Source: Tupaia tana
Taxonomy: Eukaryota > Chordata > Mammalia > Scandentia > Tupaiidae
Assembly: GCA_026018925.1 (NCBI GenBank)
Contig: JAKSZU010000011.1
Coordinates: forward strand, 6,205,985-6,269,984
Length of the DNA: 64,000 nt
Reading direction: 5' to 3'
Part shown: in pieces, positions 13,186 to 24,486 of the stretch
Layout of the letters: each line of letters begins with the position of its first letter
Numbering within the stretch: the first letter of the stretch is position 1
Notes under the pieces: generated by a model
The model's database searches: none
Told to the model about the DNA's origin: nothing
Seen by the model: only the letters and a program-made list of their open reading frames with translations
Program-made: the position numbers and the translations under genes

Positions 13186-13440
13186 GGGGACTAGCAGTTC
13201 GTAATGGCTATGTCACTGGACTCCGATGTAGTCAACTGTGGTTCGAGTCTTGGACCCAGTGGCTTAAACACGTGCCGGGCACGTGTGCGTGTGTGCCCAA
13301 GATCCCGAGAGAAGAATGGAGGAGAAGGGATTGCGATGTGACCATCCCCTCTCGGGGGTGATTTCTCGCTTTCTGTCTCTCTGTTTCTCTCTGTCTTTCT
13401 GGCGAGAGCACACGCCCTATAGCAAAAACCTCTCCCAAAA
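13186..13440 (+). repeat. Family A SINE
   Basis: Complete from GGGACTAGCAGTTCG to a very short A tail. It inserted just downstream of the PMP22 poly(A) site. The flanks AGAGCATGGTGG (13173) and AGAGCCATGTCG (13441) look like a degraded target-site duplication. Confidence 0.93.
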
Positions 13441-13452
13441 AGAGCCATGTCG

Positions 13453-13945
13453 ACCTGGTGGTCTGGGTTGCAGTGTGGTGCTAAGGGACAACTGTTGGCT
13501 TGTGTATAGGCTACAGATGTCTGCGCAAACACCTGCTGCTTGGAGGAGGCCAGGAACTGGAACTGAAAAGAAGGCTGTAAATCTGAATGTTCATTTAGCT
13601 CAGCCCTCTCTCTCATGCTCTGTTCTCTGGTGATCCACATGGGGAACACGGAGGCAGGTCATAAGTGCCCTGATATACAGGGAATGTTGGCAAGAGCAAC
13701 ACAGATCCCTAATCCTGAAGCCTGAGAAGGTGAAAGGTCTGAATGATAGATGACCTTCAGATAAAAAATTAGTGGGCACCAACTAAGCTCCTGCCACCAT
13801 CCTGAGGGAGGAGAAGGGCTACCGGGCCATTGAACTCCGGGTTGCTGGGCTGTGTCTCACACATAACTTTTTTCCCTTCACCTTTTATTGCACATCTGAA
13901 ATCTATCAGACTGCACTGGACAGTCTTCTGTATTTCCTGTGCCCT
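13453..13945. other. Unassigned sequence
   Basis: Single-copy-looking DNA between SINEs. Nothing recognised. Confidence 0.5.
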
Positions 13946-14193
13946 TGTTTTGTTTTTATTTTGCTGGAAGACATATGGACTTTTCAGAGAAAGGCAGGGA
14001 AAGGGAGAAAGCACTCCTCCATGGGGTCTGGTCATGCTGCCACCCCTGCTCCTCCATTTCCTCATCCCGTCAGGATTTGGGGCACACCCAGATGGACCTG
14101 GCATGTTTTTCAAGCCACTTGGACAGGGATTCGAACCACCTGGTCAGCCATGTGGGATCTGGCTTCCTTAACCATAAGACCACGGGGCTGGAT
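13946..14193 (-). repeat. Family A-old SINE
   Basis: Minus-strand element with the B-box complement GGGATTCGAACC (14128-14139) and head complement ACGGGGCTGG. Confidence 0.88.
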
Positions 14194-14210
14194 CATTGTG
14201 ACCCTATTTT

Positions 14211-14282
14211 TCTTTCCTTTTTTTTTTTTTTTTTTTGAGCTTTGTTACAAGGGCACGTGCACTCACCATAGAGAGACAGAGA

Positions 14283-14331
<49 letters not shown>

Positions 14332-14528
14332 AAGTGAGAAATCACCGCCCCCCCTCCCCAGGTGGAATGGCCATGTTGCAATACTTTCATCTCCAGTGTC
14401 CTCTTGGGATTTTGGGGCACACATGCACACATGCCATGCATGTTCTTTAAGCTTCTAGGTCTGGGACTTGAACTACACTGTCAGTCATGTGGGATCCAAC
14501 TGCCTTAACCTCCACACCATCTGCTAGC
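14211..14528 (-). repeat. Family A-old SINE with GA expansion
   Basis: T tail at about 14217-14236 and head end CTGCTAGCCC. The CT-rich tract of the element has expanded to about 20 GA units (14289-14328) on the + strand. Confidence 0.88.
14289..14328. repeat. (GA)n microsatellite inside a SINE
   Basis: Nearly perfect GA repeat, grown from the SINE's pyrimidine tract. Confidence 0.95.
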
Positions 14529-14574
14529 CCTGCCCCTAATTTGAATGGACACTCGAGATCAAGAAAGAGTGACA

Positions 14575-14834
14575 GGGCCAGCAGGTGGCATGAAAGTTAA
14601 GGCTCATACGGCCAACTGTGTGGTTCAAGTCCTAGACCCCTTCACTTGAAAATCATGTGGATATGTGTGTGTGTGCCCAAAATCCCAAGAGAAGGGATTG
14701 TGGCATGGCCATCCCCCCAGGAGGATTTCCCACTTTCTCTCTCATCTCTTGCAAGTGCATGTGCCCTATAGCAAAAAAAAAAAAAAGAAAGAAAGAAAGA
14801 AACAAACAAACAAACAAAAACAAAAGAAAAACAT
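14575..14834 (+). repeat. Family A-old SINE with composite tail
   Basis: Head GGGCCAGCAGGTGGC. The tail has mutated into GAAA and CAAA tetranucleotide blocks (about 14774-14832). Another SINE is inserted directly at its tail. Confidence 0.88.
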
Positions 14835-15078
14835 GGGACCAGCAGTTGGTGTAATGGCTATGTCACTGGACACGCATGTAGTTGACTGTGGTTCAAGTCC
14901 TGGACCTGGTGGCTTAAACTCACGCTGGGCGCGTGTGCGTGTGTGCCCAAGATCCCAAGAGGAGAATGGAGGAGAAGGGATTGCGGCGTGACCATCCCCC
15001 CGGGGGATGATTTCTCACTTTCTGTCTCTCTGGCGAGTGCATCGCCCTATAGCAAAAACATCCCAGAAAGAAAAAAAA
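14835..15078 (+). repeat. Family A SINE
   Basis: Complete element flanked by AAAAGAAAAACAT on both sides (14822-14834 and about 15077-15089). It used the A-rich tail of the previous SINE as its target. Confidence 0.93.
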
Positions 15079-15146
15079 AAGAAAAACATCATTCTTAACC
15101 TCAGAAGATCACATTTGAGGGAGAGAGACAGGTAAACACGTGACCA

Positions 15147-15470
15147 CAGCAGTGCCCCTTACCTGTGGTTTTGCTTTCCACAGTCTCAGTTACCTGCCGT
15201 CAACTGCTATCTGAAATAGGTGAATATAGTACATAAGAATATTTTGGGAGAAAACCGTTTGCATAACATTTATTACAACATATTGTTATGATTCTATTTA
15301 TTATTAGTTGTTCATTGCATACTGTGCCTAGCTGATAAGTGAAACTTAATCATAGGTAAGTCTGTATAGGAAAAAGCAAAATATACATCGAGTTTGTTAC
15401 TATCCACAGTTGCAGGCATCTCCTGGGGGGGCTCTGAGAACATAGCCTCACGGATAAGGGGGGACGTCTG
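15147..15470 (+). mobile_element. Short Tigger (pogo-like) DNA transposon relic
   Basis: The ends are inverted: CAGCAGTGCCCCTTACCTGTGG at the left and CACGGATAAGGGGGGACGTCTG at the right. The internal GTTTCAG/ACCTGCCGTCAACTG and ATAGGTAAGTCTGTATAGGAAAAA motifs match Tigger-type sequences I know. At 324 bp it is an internally deleted nonautonomous copy without a transposase. Confidence 0.82.
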
Positions 15471-15484
15471 TGTGTTATGGGGTG

Positions 15485-15715
15485 AAGAACAAAGCAGTTA
15501 GGCAGCCCGGGCTGAGTGTGCTCGCTGCCACTTACTAGCTGTGGGAGGCTGGAAATGTTACTGAAGCTTTAAGATTCCATTTTCTCATCTGTGAGATTGG
15601 GGTGCCGATGGCAAGGTTACAGGGTCATGGGGACAAAAAAAGGAGAGGATATGGATGAAGGGCTTAGTATCGTGCCAGAGACCTAGGAAGCACTCATGAA
15701 TTGGGATAGTTATTG
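15485..15715 (+). repeat. MIR SINE
   Basis: Contains the MIR core CTGCCACTTACTAGCTGTGGG and CATTTTCTCATCTGTGAGATTGGGG, then TAGTATCGTGCCAGAGACCTAGGAAGCACTC. Ancient mammalian SINE. Confidence 0.88.
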
Positions 15716-15769
15716 CAAATGTTATAACAGAGGCTTATTTGAAAGAGCACAGAAAAAGACCTTGATTGT

Positions 15770-15895
15770 TACAGGAATTCTCACCAGCAGGCTGCACATT
15801 CAAACTTTCCATGCAGGGTCCACCTCAGAGATTTGGATTCTCTGTGTTCATGATGGTTCTCACCTTGTATAGACAGTTTAAAGAACCCTGCTGGT
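15770..15895 (+). mobile_element. MER5A-like relic
   Basis: Weak match: GGAATTCTCACCAGCAG, GGGTCCACCTCAGAGATTTGGATTC and an AGAACCCTG end resemble MER5A order and spacing. Heavily decayed. Confidence 0.5.
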
Positions 15896-16152
15896 GGGGC
15901 GAGCAGGTGGTGTAGTGATTAAAGCGCTAGACTACCATGAGGCTGACTGCAGTTCAAGTCCTCGACCTGACAGCTGGAAAACCACACTGAACACTTGTGC
16001 GTCTGTGTCTAAAATCTGGAGAGCAGACTGAAGGAGAAAGGATTGCAGTGTGGCCATCTTTCCTGGCAGGAGTGGGGGATTTCTCACTTTCCTTCTCTGT
16101 CTCTGTCTCTCTGGTGAGTACACACACCTGTGGTGAAAACCTTAAAAAAAAA
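15896..16152 (+). repeat. Family A-old SINE
   Basis: Head GGGGCGAGCAGGTGGTGTAGTG and B box GTTCAAGTCC. The end is GTGGTGAAAACC plus A tail. Confidence 0.92.
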
Positions 16153-16203
16153 TGCAGATGGTGACTGCAGCGTGTAACTGGGGATGAAACCTCTGAGCTA
16201 GCC

Positions 16204-16373
16204 AGGGGTTCTCAGACTTTAATATACTAGTGAATCATCTGGGAATCCTGCAGAATGCAGACGCTCATTCTGTAAGTTTGTGTGGGGCTTTAGATTCTGT
16301 GTTTCCTGTTAGTGCCTCCATGATGCTACTCTGGTCCGTGGGCCATGCTTTGTGTAGCAAGGGCCTGGAATGA
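16204..16373 (+). mobile_element. MER5A hAT-Charlie relic
   Basis: Starts GGGGTTCTCAGACTTTAATA, has GAATCATCTGGG and ends near CTGGTCCGTGGGCCATGCTTTG, the order expected of MER5A. Confidence 0.78.
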
Positions 16374-16458
16374 AACCATCTCTAGGGATCCCATGCTCTT
16401 CTGTCTTTGAACATCTGTGATAGAGGGCTTCTCTCTTTGGAGGTGTTCTTTTCTTTTT

Positions 16459-16690
16459 CTTTTTTTAAATTGCCAGTGGGTGTGTGCACTTGACAGAAAG
16501 AGAGGAAGATGGGGAGAAAGCAACTTCCTTTGGAGCATGGTCATGCCACAATCTCCATTTTTCTACCCCTTTGGGATTTGGGCAAACGTACATGCCCGTT
16601 GTGTTTCTCAAGCTTCTGGGACCTGGATTTGAACCATGGTTGGGCATATGGGATCTGGCTCTCTTAACCACTAGGCCATGGGACTGGCTC
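16459..16690 (-). repeat. Family A-old SINE
   Basis: Minus strand, tail complement TTTTTTTAAATTGCCAG and head complement CATGGGACTGGCTC. The TTGCCAG end is the older tail form. Confidence 0.88.
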
Positions 16691-16781
16691 TGAAGTTTTC
16701 AATAACGACCCACTACTCTGCTTTTGATTTACATAGTGGTACAGATGGCTATGAGATGCATGTGAAGTTAGATGATTAAGA

Positions 16782-17019
16782 AAACCAGCATGGTGGTTAA
16801 GGTAGCTTGATCCTACATGGCTGACTGCATGGTTTGAGTCTTGGACTTGGCAGCTTGAAGAACACACTGGGCATGCATGCCCAAAATCTCAAGAGGAGAA
16901 TGGAAGAGAAAGGTTTTGCCATGGCCATCCTCCCATGGGGTGATTTTTCACTTTCGCTCTCTCCGTCTCTCTCTCTCTGTGTCTCTCTCAGGCGAATGCA
17001 TGTGCCCTATTGCAAAAAC
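16782..17019 (+). repeat. Family A-old SINE
   Basis: Head AAACCAGCATGGTGGTTAAGG, body, and end GCCCTATTGCAAAAAC with almost no A tail. Confidence 0.88.
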
Positions 17020-17149
17020 TAGGAGTTTCACTTCACAAGCTTGTACTGTGAAAATACATACTTTTTTTTATAGCATGTTACGCATTCTGTTAAGCATCAT
17101 ATTGAAAAGTAAGGCAGAGAGGGTGTCAGACAGTGCATAGTAGTAAAAC

Positions 17150-17347
17150 ACAATGCTCTATGAGGCAGGCCTGTATGAGAAAGGTCTGCCACCGGAGACG
17201 TCCTTGAGTAGGCTAGTCATGTGTGTGTCCCCAGTTCAGGCTGGCCAAAGCAGGGAGGACATAGCAGGGTCAGGATCTCGTTGAAGGTGCTGTCTCTTAT
17301 CTCTCTTTCTCATTCGTAGAATAAATAAATAAAACTTAAAAAAAATA
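17150..17347 (+). repeat. Family C SINE, 5'-truncated
   Basis: Has TCTCTTATCTCTCTTTCTC and the diagnostic end TAGAATAAATAAATAAAACTTAAAAAAA. The head is degraded. Confidence 0.65.
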
Positions 17348-17579
17348 TGTAGCTACTCCAGTTTAAGAAAAATTAATATAGGTAGGAATAAATAAGAAAA
17401 TAAAAATGGACTCCAAACCTTCCCAGCCTGGTAACCCTGCTGGCATTTAGAAAATAGTGTAATATATGTCAAGGATTATAACATCTCAACTATAGCTACA
17501 GGGAAAAATCAAATCCAAAAGGCTCTTTCCCATCTACCCATGATTTCTTTACAAAGGTAATATTAAGACCTAGTTTCTT

Positions 17580-17889
17580 CCTATCTTTCTTTCTCTTTCT
17601 TTCTTCTTTCTTTCTTTTGTATTTTTTTAGAGATTTTTGCCATAGGGTGCATGTGCTTGCTAGAGAGAGAGAGACAGAGACAGAGACAGTGAGAGCAAAA
17701 GTGAGAAATCTTCCCCCCCCAGAGAGGATGACCACACTGCAGTCCCTTCTTCTCCATTTTCCTCCCAGGATCTGGGGCATGCATGCACACGTACTGAATA
17801 TGATTTTCAAGCTATTGAATCTGGGACTTGAACCATGGTCAGCCATATGGGAGTCCAGTGATGTAACCACTATGGCATCTGTGGGTCCC
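17580..17889 (-). repeat. Family A-old SINE
   Basis: Long T/C-rich tail at 17580-17628 and B-box complement GGACTTGAACC. Perfect direct repeat AAGACCTAGTTTCTT at 17565-17579 and 17890-17904. Confidence 0.94.
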
Positions 17890-17933
17890 AAGACCTAGTT
17901 TCTTATTATTTATTCCAGAAAAAAAATGTCCCC

Positions 17934-17982
17934 CATATATATATATACATGCACACACAGACACACACACACATATATATAT
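17934..17982. repeat. (TA)n/(CA)n microsatellite
   Basis: TA units, a CACACACAGACACACACACA block, then TA units. Confidence 0.93.
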
Positions 17983-17984
17983 TT

Positions 17985-18715
17985 ATTCATGTATGCATTT
18001 TTATTGTTAACATATAAGTAATCATGCTATTCACACTGTTTTGTACCTTTCTTAACTTAATAATAAAAATTGAAGAGCAGGGACCAGCAGTTAGCGTAAT
18101 GGCTATGTTGCTGGACTCCCATGTAGTCGACCGCGGTTCGAGTCCCAGACCCGGTGGCTTAAACTCATGCCGGGCACGTGTGCGTGCGTGCCCAAGATCC
18201 CAAGAGGAGAACGGAGGAGAAGGGATTGCGGCGTGGCCATCCCCCCTGGGGGGTGATTTCTCGCTTTCTGTCTCCCTGTCTCTCTCTGTCTGTCTGGTGA
18301 GCGCACGCACCCTATAGCAAAAACCTCTTCACAAAAAAAAAAAAATGAAGAGCATTCTGTATAAGTATGTATCTATTATTTTAAATGAGTTCTGGCTTGT
18401 TGTTTCAAAATTATGCATGATATTCTACTATGTTACTGGACTAGCCTTTATTTATCAGCCCAATTAATAGGAATTTTGGCTGCATCCTGGTTTCTACTAG
18501 TACTCAATTGTTTCAGTGACCATCTTTATAGGAATATAGGTGAATTTTTGAAGTATATTGAAGTGTTAAATTCTGGTAAGGATGTTGCTAAGACAAAGAG
18601 TATGCATATTTTAAAAAACTGAATAGGAATTGTCACCATAATCTCCAGAACAGTTGCACCAACTTCAGTTGACAGTTGAGTATTACATTGTACATATAAC
18701 TCATGCGGTCAACCA
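17985..18715 (-). mobile_element. Old L1 3'-region fragment
   Basis: The + strand reads like the complement of an old L1M: ATAAGTAATCATGCTATTCACACTG at the left and CTCCAGAACAGTTGCACCAACTTCAG near 18640. A family A SINE interrupts it at 18080-18345. Confidence 0.65.
18080..18345 (+). repeat. Family A SINE, near consensus
   Basis: Full length with A box TTAGCGTAATGG, B box GGTTCGAGTCC and TTAAACTCA. Flanked by ATTGAAGAGCA (18069-18079) and TGAAGAGCA (18346-18354). Confidence 0.96.
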
Positions 18716-18821
18716 AGAGCAGAGAAATGTTAAAATAAAACACTTAAAAAGAAGTAGTGTATCTGCTACTAGTTCCTTTGGACATGATTGTTAGTATACA
18801 AGTGAAGGAATTTGCCCTCTG

Positions 18822-18849
18822 AGATTCTTTGAAAAAAAAAAAAAAAAAC
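18822..18849. repeat. A-rich run
   Basis: A homopolymer of about 17 A near 18832-18848. No SINE body is joined to it. It may be the tail of an unrecognised element. Confidence 0.6.
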
Positions 18850-19030
18850 TGGCAAATTAATTAGAACAAAGGCATACAGATTTATTTTAATAGGTATATG
18901 CTATATGGAAAACTTACAAAATGTGGCCCAGAGATGGGCTGGGTGACTGGAGGTTTATACCATACAGATTTGGAGTTATGCTATGAGAAAGGGAGGAGAG
19001 AAAGTGTAAAAATGTAAAGATTATTATTAT

Positions 19031-19292
19031 TTTTTTTTTGGAGAGGTTTTCGCTATAGGTCGCGTGCGCTCGCCAGACAGACAGAGAGAGACATAGAGAC
19101 AGAAAGCGAGAAATCACCCCCCAGGGGGAATGGTCACGCTGCAATCCCTTCTCCTCCATTCTCCTCTTGGGATCTGGGGCACGCACGCACACGCACCCGG
19201 TGTGAGTTTTAAGCCACTGGGTCCGGGATGCGAACCGTGATCGACTACGTGGGAGTCCAGCGACATAGCTATTACGCTAACTGCTGGTTCCC
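19031..19292 (-). repeat. Family A SINE, B-box variant
   Basis: The complement of the B box is GGATGCGAACC and the body has GAGTTTTAAGCC, both marks of the young subfamily. Flanks AAGATTATTATTATT and AAGATGATTTTG form a degraded duplication. Confidence 0.95.
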
Positions 19293-19399
19293 AAGATGAT
19301 TTTGTTTTTATGAGCCATGTACCAGATCTCTAATGTCCTCCCTATGCCTAGAGGGCTAATGAGTATCTTGACTCCTTACTTTTTCTTTCCTTTTCTTTC

Positions 19400-19658
19400 T
19401 TTTTTTGGGGGGAGTGGAGAGGTTTTTGCTGTAGGGTGCGTGAGCTCTCCAGAAAGACAGACAGAGACAGATAGAAAGCAAGAAATCGCCCCCAGGGGGA
19501 ATGGTCATGCCACAATCTCTTCTCCATTCTCCTCTCAGGATCCTGGGCACACATGCACGCACACCCGGCATCAGTTTAAGCCACTGCGTCCAGGACTTGA
19601 ACTGCGGTAGACTACATGGGAGTCCAGTGACATAGCCATTACGCCAACTGCTGGTCCC
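19400..19658 (-). repeat. Family A SINE
   Basis: T/C-rich tail from 19381, head end CTGCTGGTCCC at 19658, B-box complement GGACTTGAACTG. Confidence 0.94.
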
Positions 19659-19799
19659 AGTGTCTGCAAACCTTTTAATAGTTATCTCAATGTACACCAT
19701 AGAAGTATGCTTTGGGGTGGAGTATTTTGGCTTACTGATCTTCCACCCAAGGGGCAGTTTCACTGCCTTGGGAACCAGTCTGCCTTAGGTACCTGTGAT

Positions 19800-19992
19800 G
19801 ATAAAGGGACAGTACACAGAAATTTTAAAAAAGAATAATAAATGAACACTATAAATAATTGCATGCCAACAAATTAGATACTTTAGATAAAATAGATTCC
19901 TTAGAAAGAAATAATTACTGAAACTTACCCAAGAATTAATAGGCAAACTGAATAGATATATAACAAATGAAGAAATTAAAATAGTAATCTTT
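19800..19992 (+). mobile_element. Old L1 ORF2 fragment, left part
   Basis: GCATGCCAACAAATTAGATA and the following text match the ORF2 stretch before the reverse transcriptase core. It continues at about 21361 after two later insertions. Confidence 0.75.
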
Positions 19993-20184
19993 GGGCCCAG
20001 CAGGTGGAATGGTGGTTAAGGGCACTGGACTCCCACATGGCTGACTGAGGTTCAAGTCCTGGACATGGTGGCTTGGTTTCTCACTTTCTTTCTCTTTCTC
20101 TCTCACTGTGTCACTCTCTGGTCAAATTAAAGTAAATAAATAAGTAGATAAAGTTAAATAAAATAATTCTAAAATAAAACAAAA
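19993..20184 (+). repeat. Family B SINE
   Basis: Head GGGCCCAGCAGGTGG, junction GGCTTG(G)TTTCTCACTTTC, tail TCTGGTCAAATTAAAGTAAATAAATAAG. Flanks AGTAATCTT and AGTAGTCTT. Confidence 0.94.
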
Positions 20185-20876
20185 CAGTAGTCTTACAAAT
20201 GACTAAAAGACATATAAAAAAATGTTTAATGTCTCTTGTCATAAAAGAAATACAAATTAAAACCACAATGAGACACCACTTAACTTCAGTTAGAATGGCT
20301 AGGATCAAAAAAATAAAGAATGACAAGTGCTGGCAAGGCTGTGGTGAAAAGGGAACCCACTTACACTGTTCATAGGAATGTAAATGCATACAGCCTCTGT
20401 AGAAAACAATATGGAGGTCCCTCAAAAACTTGCAAATAGAATTACCATATCACCCAGTAAACTCATTCCATGGTATTTACCCGAAGGACAGGAAAATACT
20501 CAGAAAGACACTTGTATATCCATGTTTATTGCAACATTATTCACAATTGCTAAAACATGAGACCAACCTAAGTGTCCAAAAACTGATTATTGGGTTGAAA
20601 AACTGTGGCATATATATATATTGAACTATGAAATATTACTCAGCTATAAGAAACAATGAGATCCCCTTTGAAGTGGATAGATAAAGGAAACTTAATGTTG
20701 CGTGAAGTGAGTCAGACTTTGAAAGGTACACACTGTATGTCCTCACTCAATTTGTAACAAATATCTGCACACTATGGCAGAAATGGAAAGATCTAAAGAT
20801 ATGATAGTAGAGAGGAGAACTATAGACACCAGAGATTGTAAGGGATAGGAGTAGATGGTAGACAGTGGGTGGTAGT

Positions 20877-21141
20877 GGGGACCAGCAGATGGTGTAATGG
20901 TTATGTTGTTGGACTCTCATGTAGTTGACCGCAGTTTGAGTCCTACACCCAGTGGCTTAAAACTCACACTGGGCATGTGTGTGTGTGCATATCCAAATCC
21001 CAAGAGGAGAATGGAAGAGAAGGGATTGTGGCATGGTCATCCCTGCTGGGGGTGGTTCCTTGCTTTCTGTCTCTGTCTCTTTCTGTCTCTCTGGTGAGCA
21101 CACATGCCCTATAACAAAGTTTTCTTTCTAAAAGAAAAAGA
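20877..21141 (+). repeat. Family A SINE
   Basis: Inserted in the L1 3' UTR with the duplication GACAGTGGGTGGTAG (20861-20875) and AGAGTGGGTAGTAG (21143 on). Confidence 0.94.
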
Positions 21142-21216
21142 GAGAGTGGGTAGTAGAGGGTGGGTGTGTGTTGCAAAGAGAAGAAACACTTAACAGACAA
21201 AAATATGTAAAGTTGA

Positions 21217-21279
21217 AATATATGTGTATGTGTATATATATACATATATGTATGTGTTTGTATACATATATATGTTGAA

Positions 21280-21320
<41 letters not shown>

Positions 21321-21322
21321 TA
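21217..21322. repeat. TA/TG/CA compound microsatellite
   Basis: TATGTG-type units, a perfect TA block and a (CA)n block at 21302-21320. Confidence 0.95.
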
Positions 21323-22290
21323 CATGTGTACTGTATACATCATGATGGGAACTTTATGTAAAATGTGAAATTAATCTGAAAATTTTAAAAAATTATACCC
21401 AACAACAAAAACGAAAAGGAGCAAAAACTACAGACCAGTATCTATTATGAACCTGGACTCAAAACTCCTCAAAAAATACTAGCAAATTAAGTCCCACCAC
21501 ATACAAAAAATTTATACACCATGAACAAATGAGATTTACCCTAGGGACAAAAGGGTGGTTCAACTCTAAAAAGTATTTAATGTATAGCATCATAGCAACA
21601 GAATAAAAATTTAAAAATCTTATGATCATCTGAATGAACTTGGAAAAGGCATTTGTCAAAATTTAATATCCTTCTGTGACAGAAAAATTCAAGCTAGGAA
21701 TAAGAAGGAATTTCCTCAATCTGATAAAGAGTAACTAGGAAAAATGCAGTTAACTTATACTTACTGGTGAAATATTAGATGCTTCCACACTGAGATAAGG
21801 AATGAGATGAGGTTATTTGTTCCCACAACCTCTATTTAACATTATACAGAGGTTGTACCCAGGGAAACTAGGCTAGAAAAACAAGTACAAGGCATACATA
21901 TTGAAAAAGAATATTAAAACATCTCTATTCACAGATGACTTGATCTTATACATAGAAAATCCCAAGAAGTTCACTAAAAAACAATGAGAAATAATAAATG
22001 AATTCAGGAAAATAGCAGGATACAATATAAATATACAAAACTGTATCAGTTCTATTCCTAAAATCCAATGAAAAATTCAAAAGTGAAATTAAGAAAACAA
22101 TTTCACTTTTGATAGAATCAAAGTGGATAAAGTATTATACTTAGGAATAAATTTAACTACAAAAATGCAAAACTTATACTGTGAAAATTACAAAATGTTT
22201 CTGAAAGACATTTAAAAAAGAACTAATTAATTAGGAAATCATCCCATTTGTGTGGATCAGATGACTTAAGATCGTTAAGGTGACAATTTT

Positions 22291-22471
22291 TTTTATTGAA
22301 CTTTATTTTATTTTATTTTATTTGCTTATTTAATTTGACCAGAGAGGGACAGAGTGAGATAGAGAGAGAGAAAGGGAAAACGAGAAAGCAAGCCACTAGG
22401 TCCAGGACTCAAACTGCTGTTGGCTGTGTGGGAGTCCAGCGTCCCTAACCACAATGCCACCTGCTGGCCCC
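22291..22471 (-). repeat. Family B SINE
   Basis: Perfect direct repeat AAGGTGACAATTTT at 22277-22290 and 22472-22485. On the minus strand the head joins the CT tract as GTGGCTTGCTTTCTCG and the tail is TCTGGTCAAATTAAATAAGC. Confidence 0.97.
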
Positions 22472-22785
22472 AAGGTGACAATTTTTACCTAACTGTTCTA
22501 CAGATTTAATATAATCTCCATTAGAATCCCAGTTGCCTTCAGTATAGAAACTGACAAGATGAGTTAATTCTAAAATTTACATGGAATTTCAAGGAACTCA
22601 GAATAACAAAAACATTTTGAGAAAGATAAAAAACATAGTGGGGCTCAAGTTTTCCAATTTTAAAACTTACTATGAAGAAATGGTAACCAAGACAGTGTGG
22701 TACTGACATTATAATTGATATGTAAATCCATTGAATGGGATTGAGAGTCCTGGAAAAAAACCTGGGAAAATTTATGGCCAAGTTA

Positions 22786-23065
22786 TGTTTTTGTGTTTTA
22801 TTTTGTTTTGTTTTGTTTTTAAGAGCGATGTCTGCTATAGGGTGCATGCACATGCCAGAGAGAGACAGAGAGACATAAAGTGAGAAATCACCCCCTCGGA
22901 GGGATGGCCATGCCACAATCTCTTCTCCTCTAGTCTCCTCTCAGGATTTTGGGCATGCAGGCACACATGCTCAGCATAAGTTTTAGACCACTGGGCCCAG
23001 GACTTGAACTGTGGTCAACTAGCTGGGAGTCCAACAACATAACCATTACTCCATCTGCTGGTCCC
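22786..23065 (-). repeat. Family A SINE
   Basis: Flanked by ATGGCCAAGTTA (22774-22785) and ATGGCCAAGTGA (23066-23077). The tail complement is a (TTTTG)n block. Confidence 0.95.
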
Positions 23066-24221
23066 ATGGCCAAGTGATTTTTGACAAGGGAGCCAAGATC
23101 ACCCAATGGGAAAAAGAACATTTTAAACAAATGATGTTGGAATAACTGAATATCCAAATATGAAAGGATAAAGTTGGACTCTTATCTAACATTATATGCA
23201 AAAATTAACAAAATAGATGAAATACCTAAATATATGAACTTAAAAACAATGATAAATCTTTATGACCTTGAATTTGGCAAAAATTCTTAAATATAACACT
23301 AAAAGAATGGACAAAACAAAAAAGTTGATAAACTGGAATTCATTAAAGTTAAAAATCATTGTGCTTGAAGGACACCATCAACAAAATGAAACGACAACCC
23401 AGTGAGTAGGAAAAAACATTTGCATATCTGTTAAAGAATTGTGTCCAGCACATATAAAAAACTCGTAGAGCTCAGTAATAAAAAGACAAATGATCTAATT
23501 TTAAAAATGTGCAAAGGACCTGACTAGGCATTTGGGTACTCCTCAGAGACTTTTAAGCATATGAAAGGATGCTTGACATCATTAGTCATCAGAGAAAGTC
23601 AAATACAAGCCAGGAGATACCACATCACACTAACCTAGTTAGCTAGAATTAAAATTAGTTAGGTCTAATAATAACATACATTGGTGAGAATGTGAAGGGA
23701 TTAGGATCCTTATACACTGCTGCTGAGAATGTAAATGGTGCAACTGCTTTGATAACAGTCTGGTAATTCCTCAAAGGTTTAAACAAAGAGTTACAATATG
23801 ACCAAGCAATTCTTCTCCTAGGTACATATCCAACAGAAATGAATACATATCAATATGTTCACAAAGAAATTTGTACATAGATGTTCACAGAAATATTATT
23901 TACAATAGGTAAAGTGTGGAGACAACCAAAATGTCCACTACCTGATGAATAGATATACAAACTGTGATATATCAGAATGTTTTTTGACACTAGGAATGAT
24001 GCTATAACATTACTCATTTATGAGAAGGAGTGATGTACAGATACATGCTACAACATAGATGGACCTTTCACCTATCGTAAGTGAAAGAAGTTAGTCACAA
24101 AAGACCTTATATTATATAATTCCATTTATATGAGATGCCCAAAATAGAGAAATTTATAGAGATACAAAGTTAATTAGTGGTACTTTAGGACTCGGATTTA
24201 GGGATATGAATGTAGGATTAT

Positions 24222-24486
24222 GAGACCAGCAGTTAGCGTAATGGCTATGTTACTGAACTCCCATGTAGTCGACCGCGGTTTGAATCCCGGACCCTGTGGC
24301 TTAAACTCACGCTGGGCGCATGTGCATGCGTGCCCAAGATCCCGAGAGGAGAATGGAGGAGAAGGGATTGTGGCGTGGCCATCCCCCCTGGAGGATGATT
24401 TCTCTGTTTCTTTCTCTCTGTCTTTCTGGTGAGCGCACATGCCCTATAGCAAAAACCTCTCAAAAAATAATAATAATAATAATAGT
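24222..24486 (+). repeat. Family A SINE with (AAT)n tail
   Basis: Direct repeat AATGTAGGATTAT at 24209-24221 and 24487-24499. The A tail has become ATAATAATAATAATAATAG. Confidence 0.96.

Larger units (their letters stand above)
20185..21360 (+). mobile_element. L1 3' fragment inserted in an older L1
   Basis: Matches the L1 ORF2 C-terminal region and 3' UTR: AAACCACAATGAGACACCACTT, TGACAAGTGCTGGCAAGGCTG, TTTACCCGAAGGACAGGAAAA, ATTGCAACATTATTCACAATTGC, GAAATATTACTCAGCTATAAG. The frame is broken. A family A SINE interrupts it at 20877. The right end is blurred by a microsatellite. Confidence 0.85.
21361..24221 (+). mobile_element. Old L1: ORF2 reverse transcriptase to 3' UTR
   Basis: A decayed L1M that follows ORF2 in order: CTACAGACCAGTATCTATTATG (about 21430), the reverse transcriptase motif LFTDDLIL at about 21924-21950 (FTDD in place of the usual FADD), GTGGTACTGACATTAT, GATTTTTGACAAGGG, then the C-terminal and 3' UTR region to 24221. 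Stops and frameshifts are numerous, so it is inactive. SINEs at 22291 and 22786 interrupt it, and it continues at 24487. Confidence 0.9.

Noticed and set aside
14211..15078. Tandem array of related units suggesting local amplification
   Set aside because: The units are independent SINE insertions with different subfamilies, orientations and flanking duplications.
21217..21322. Regulatory Z-DNA-forming region
   Set aside because: TA/CA repeats can form Z-DNA in principle, but nothing in the sequence links this one to a gene.
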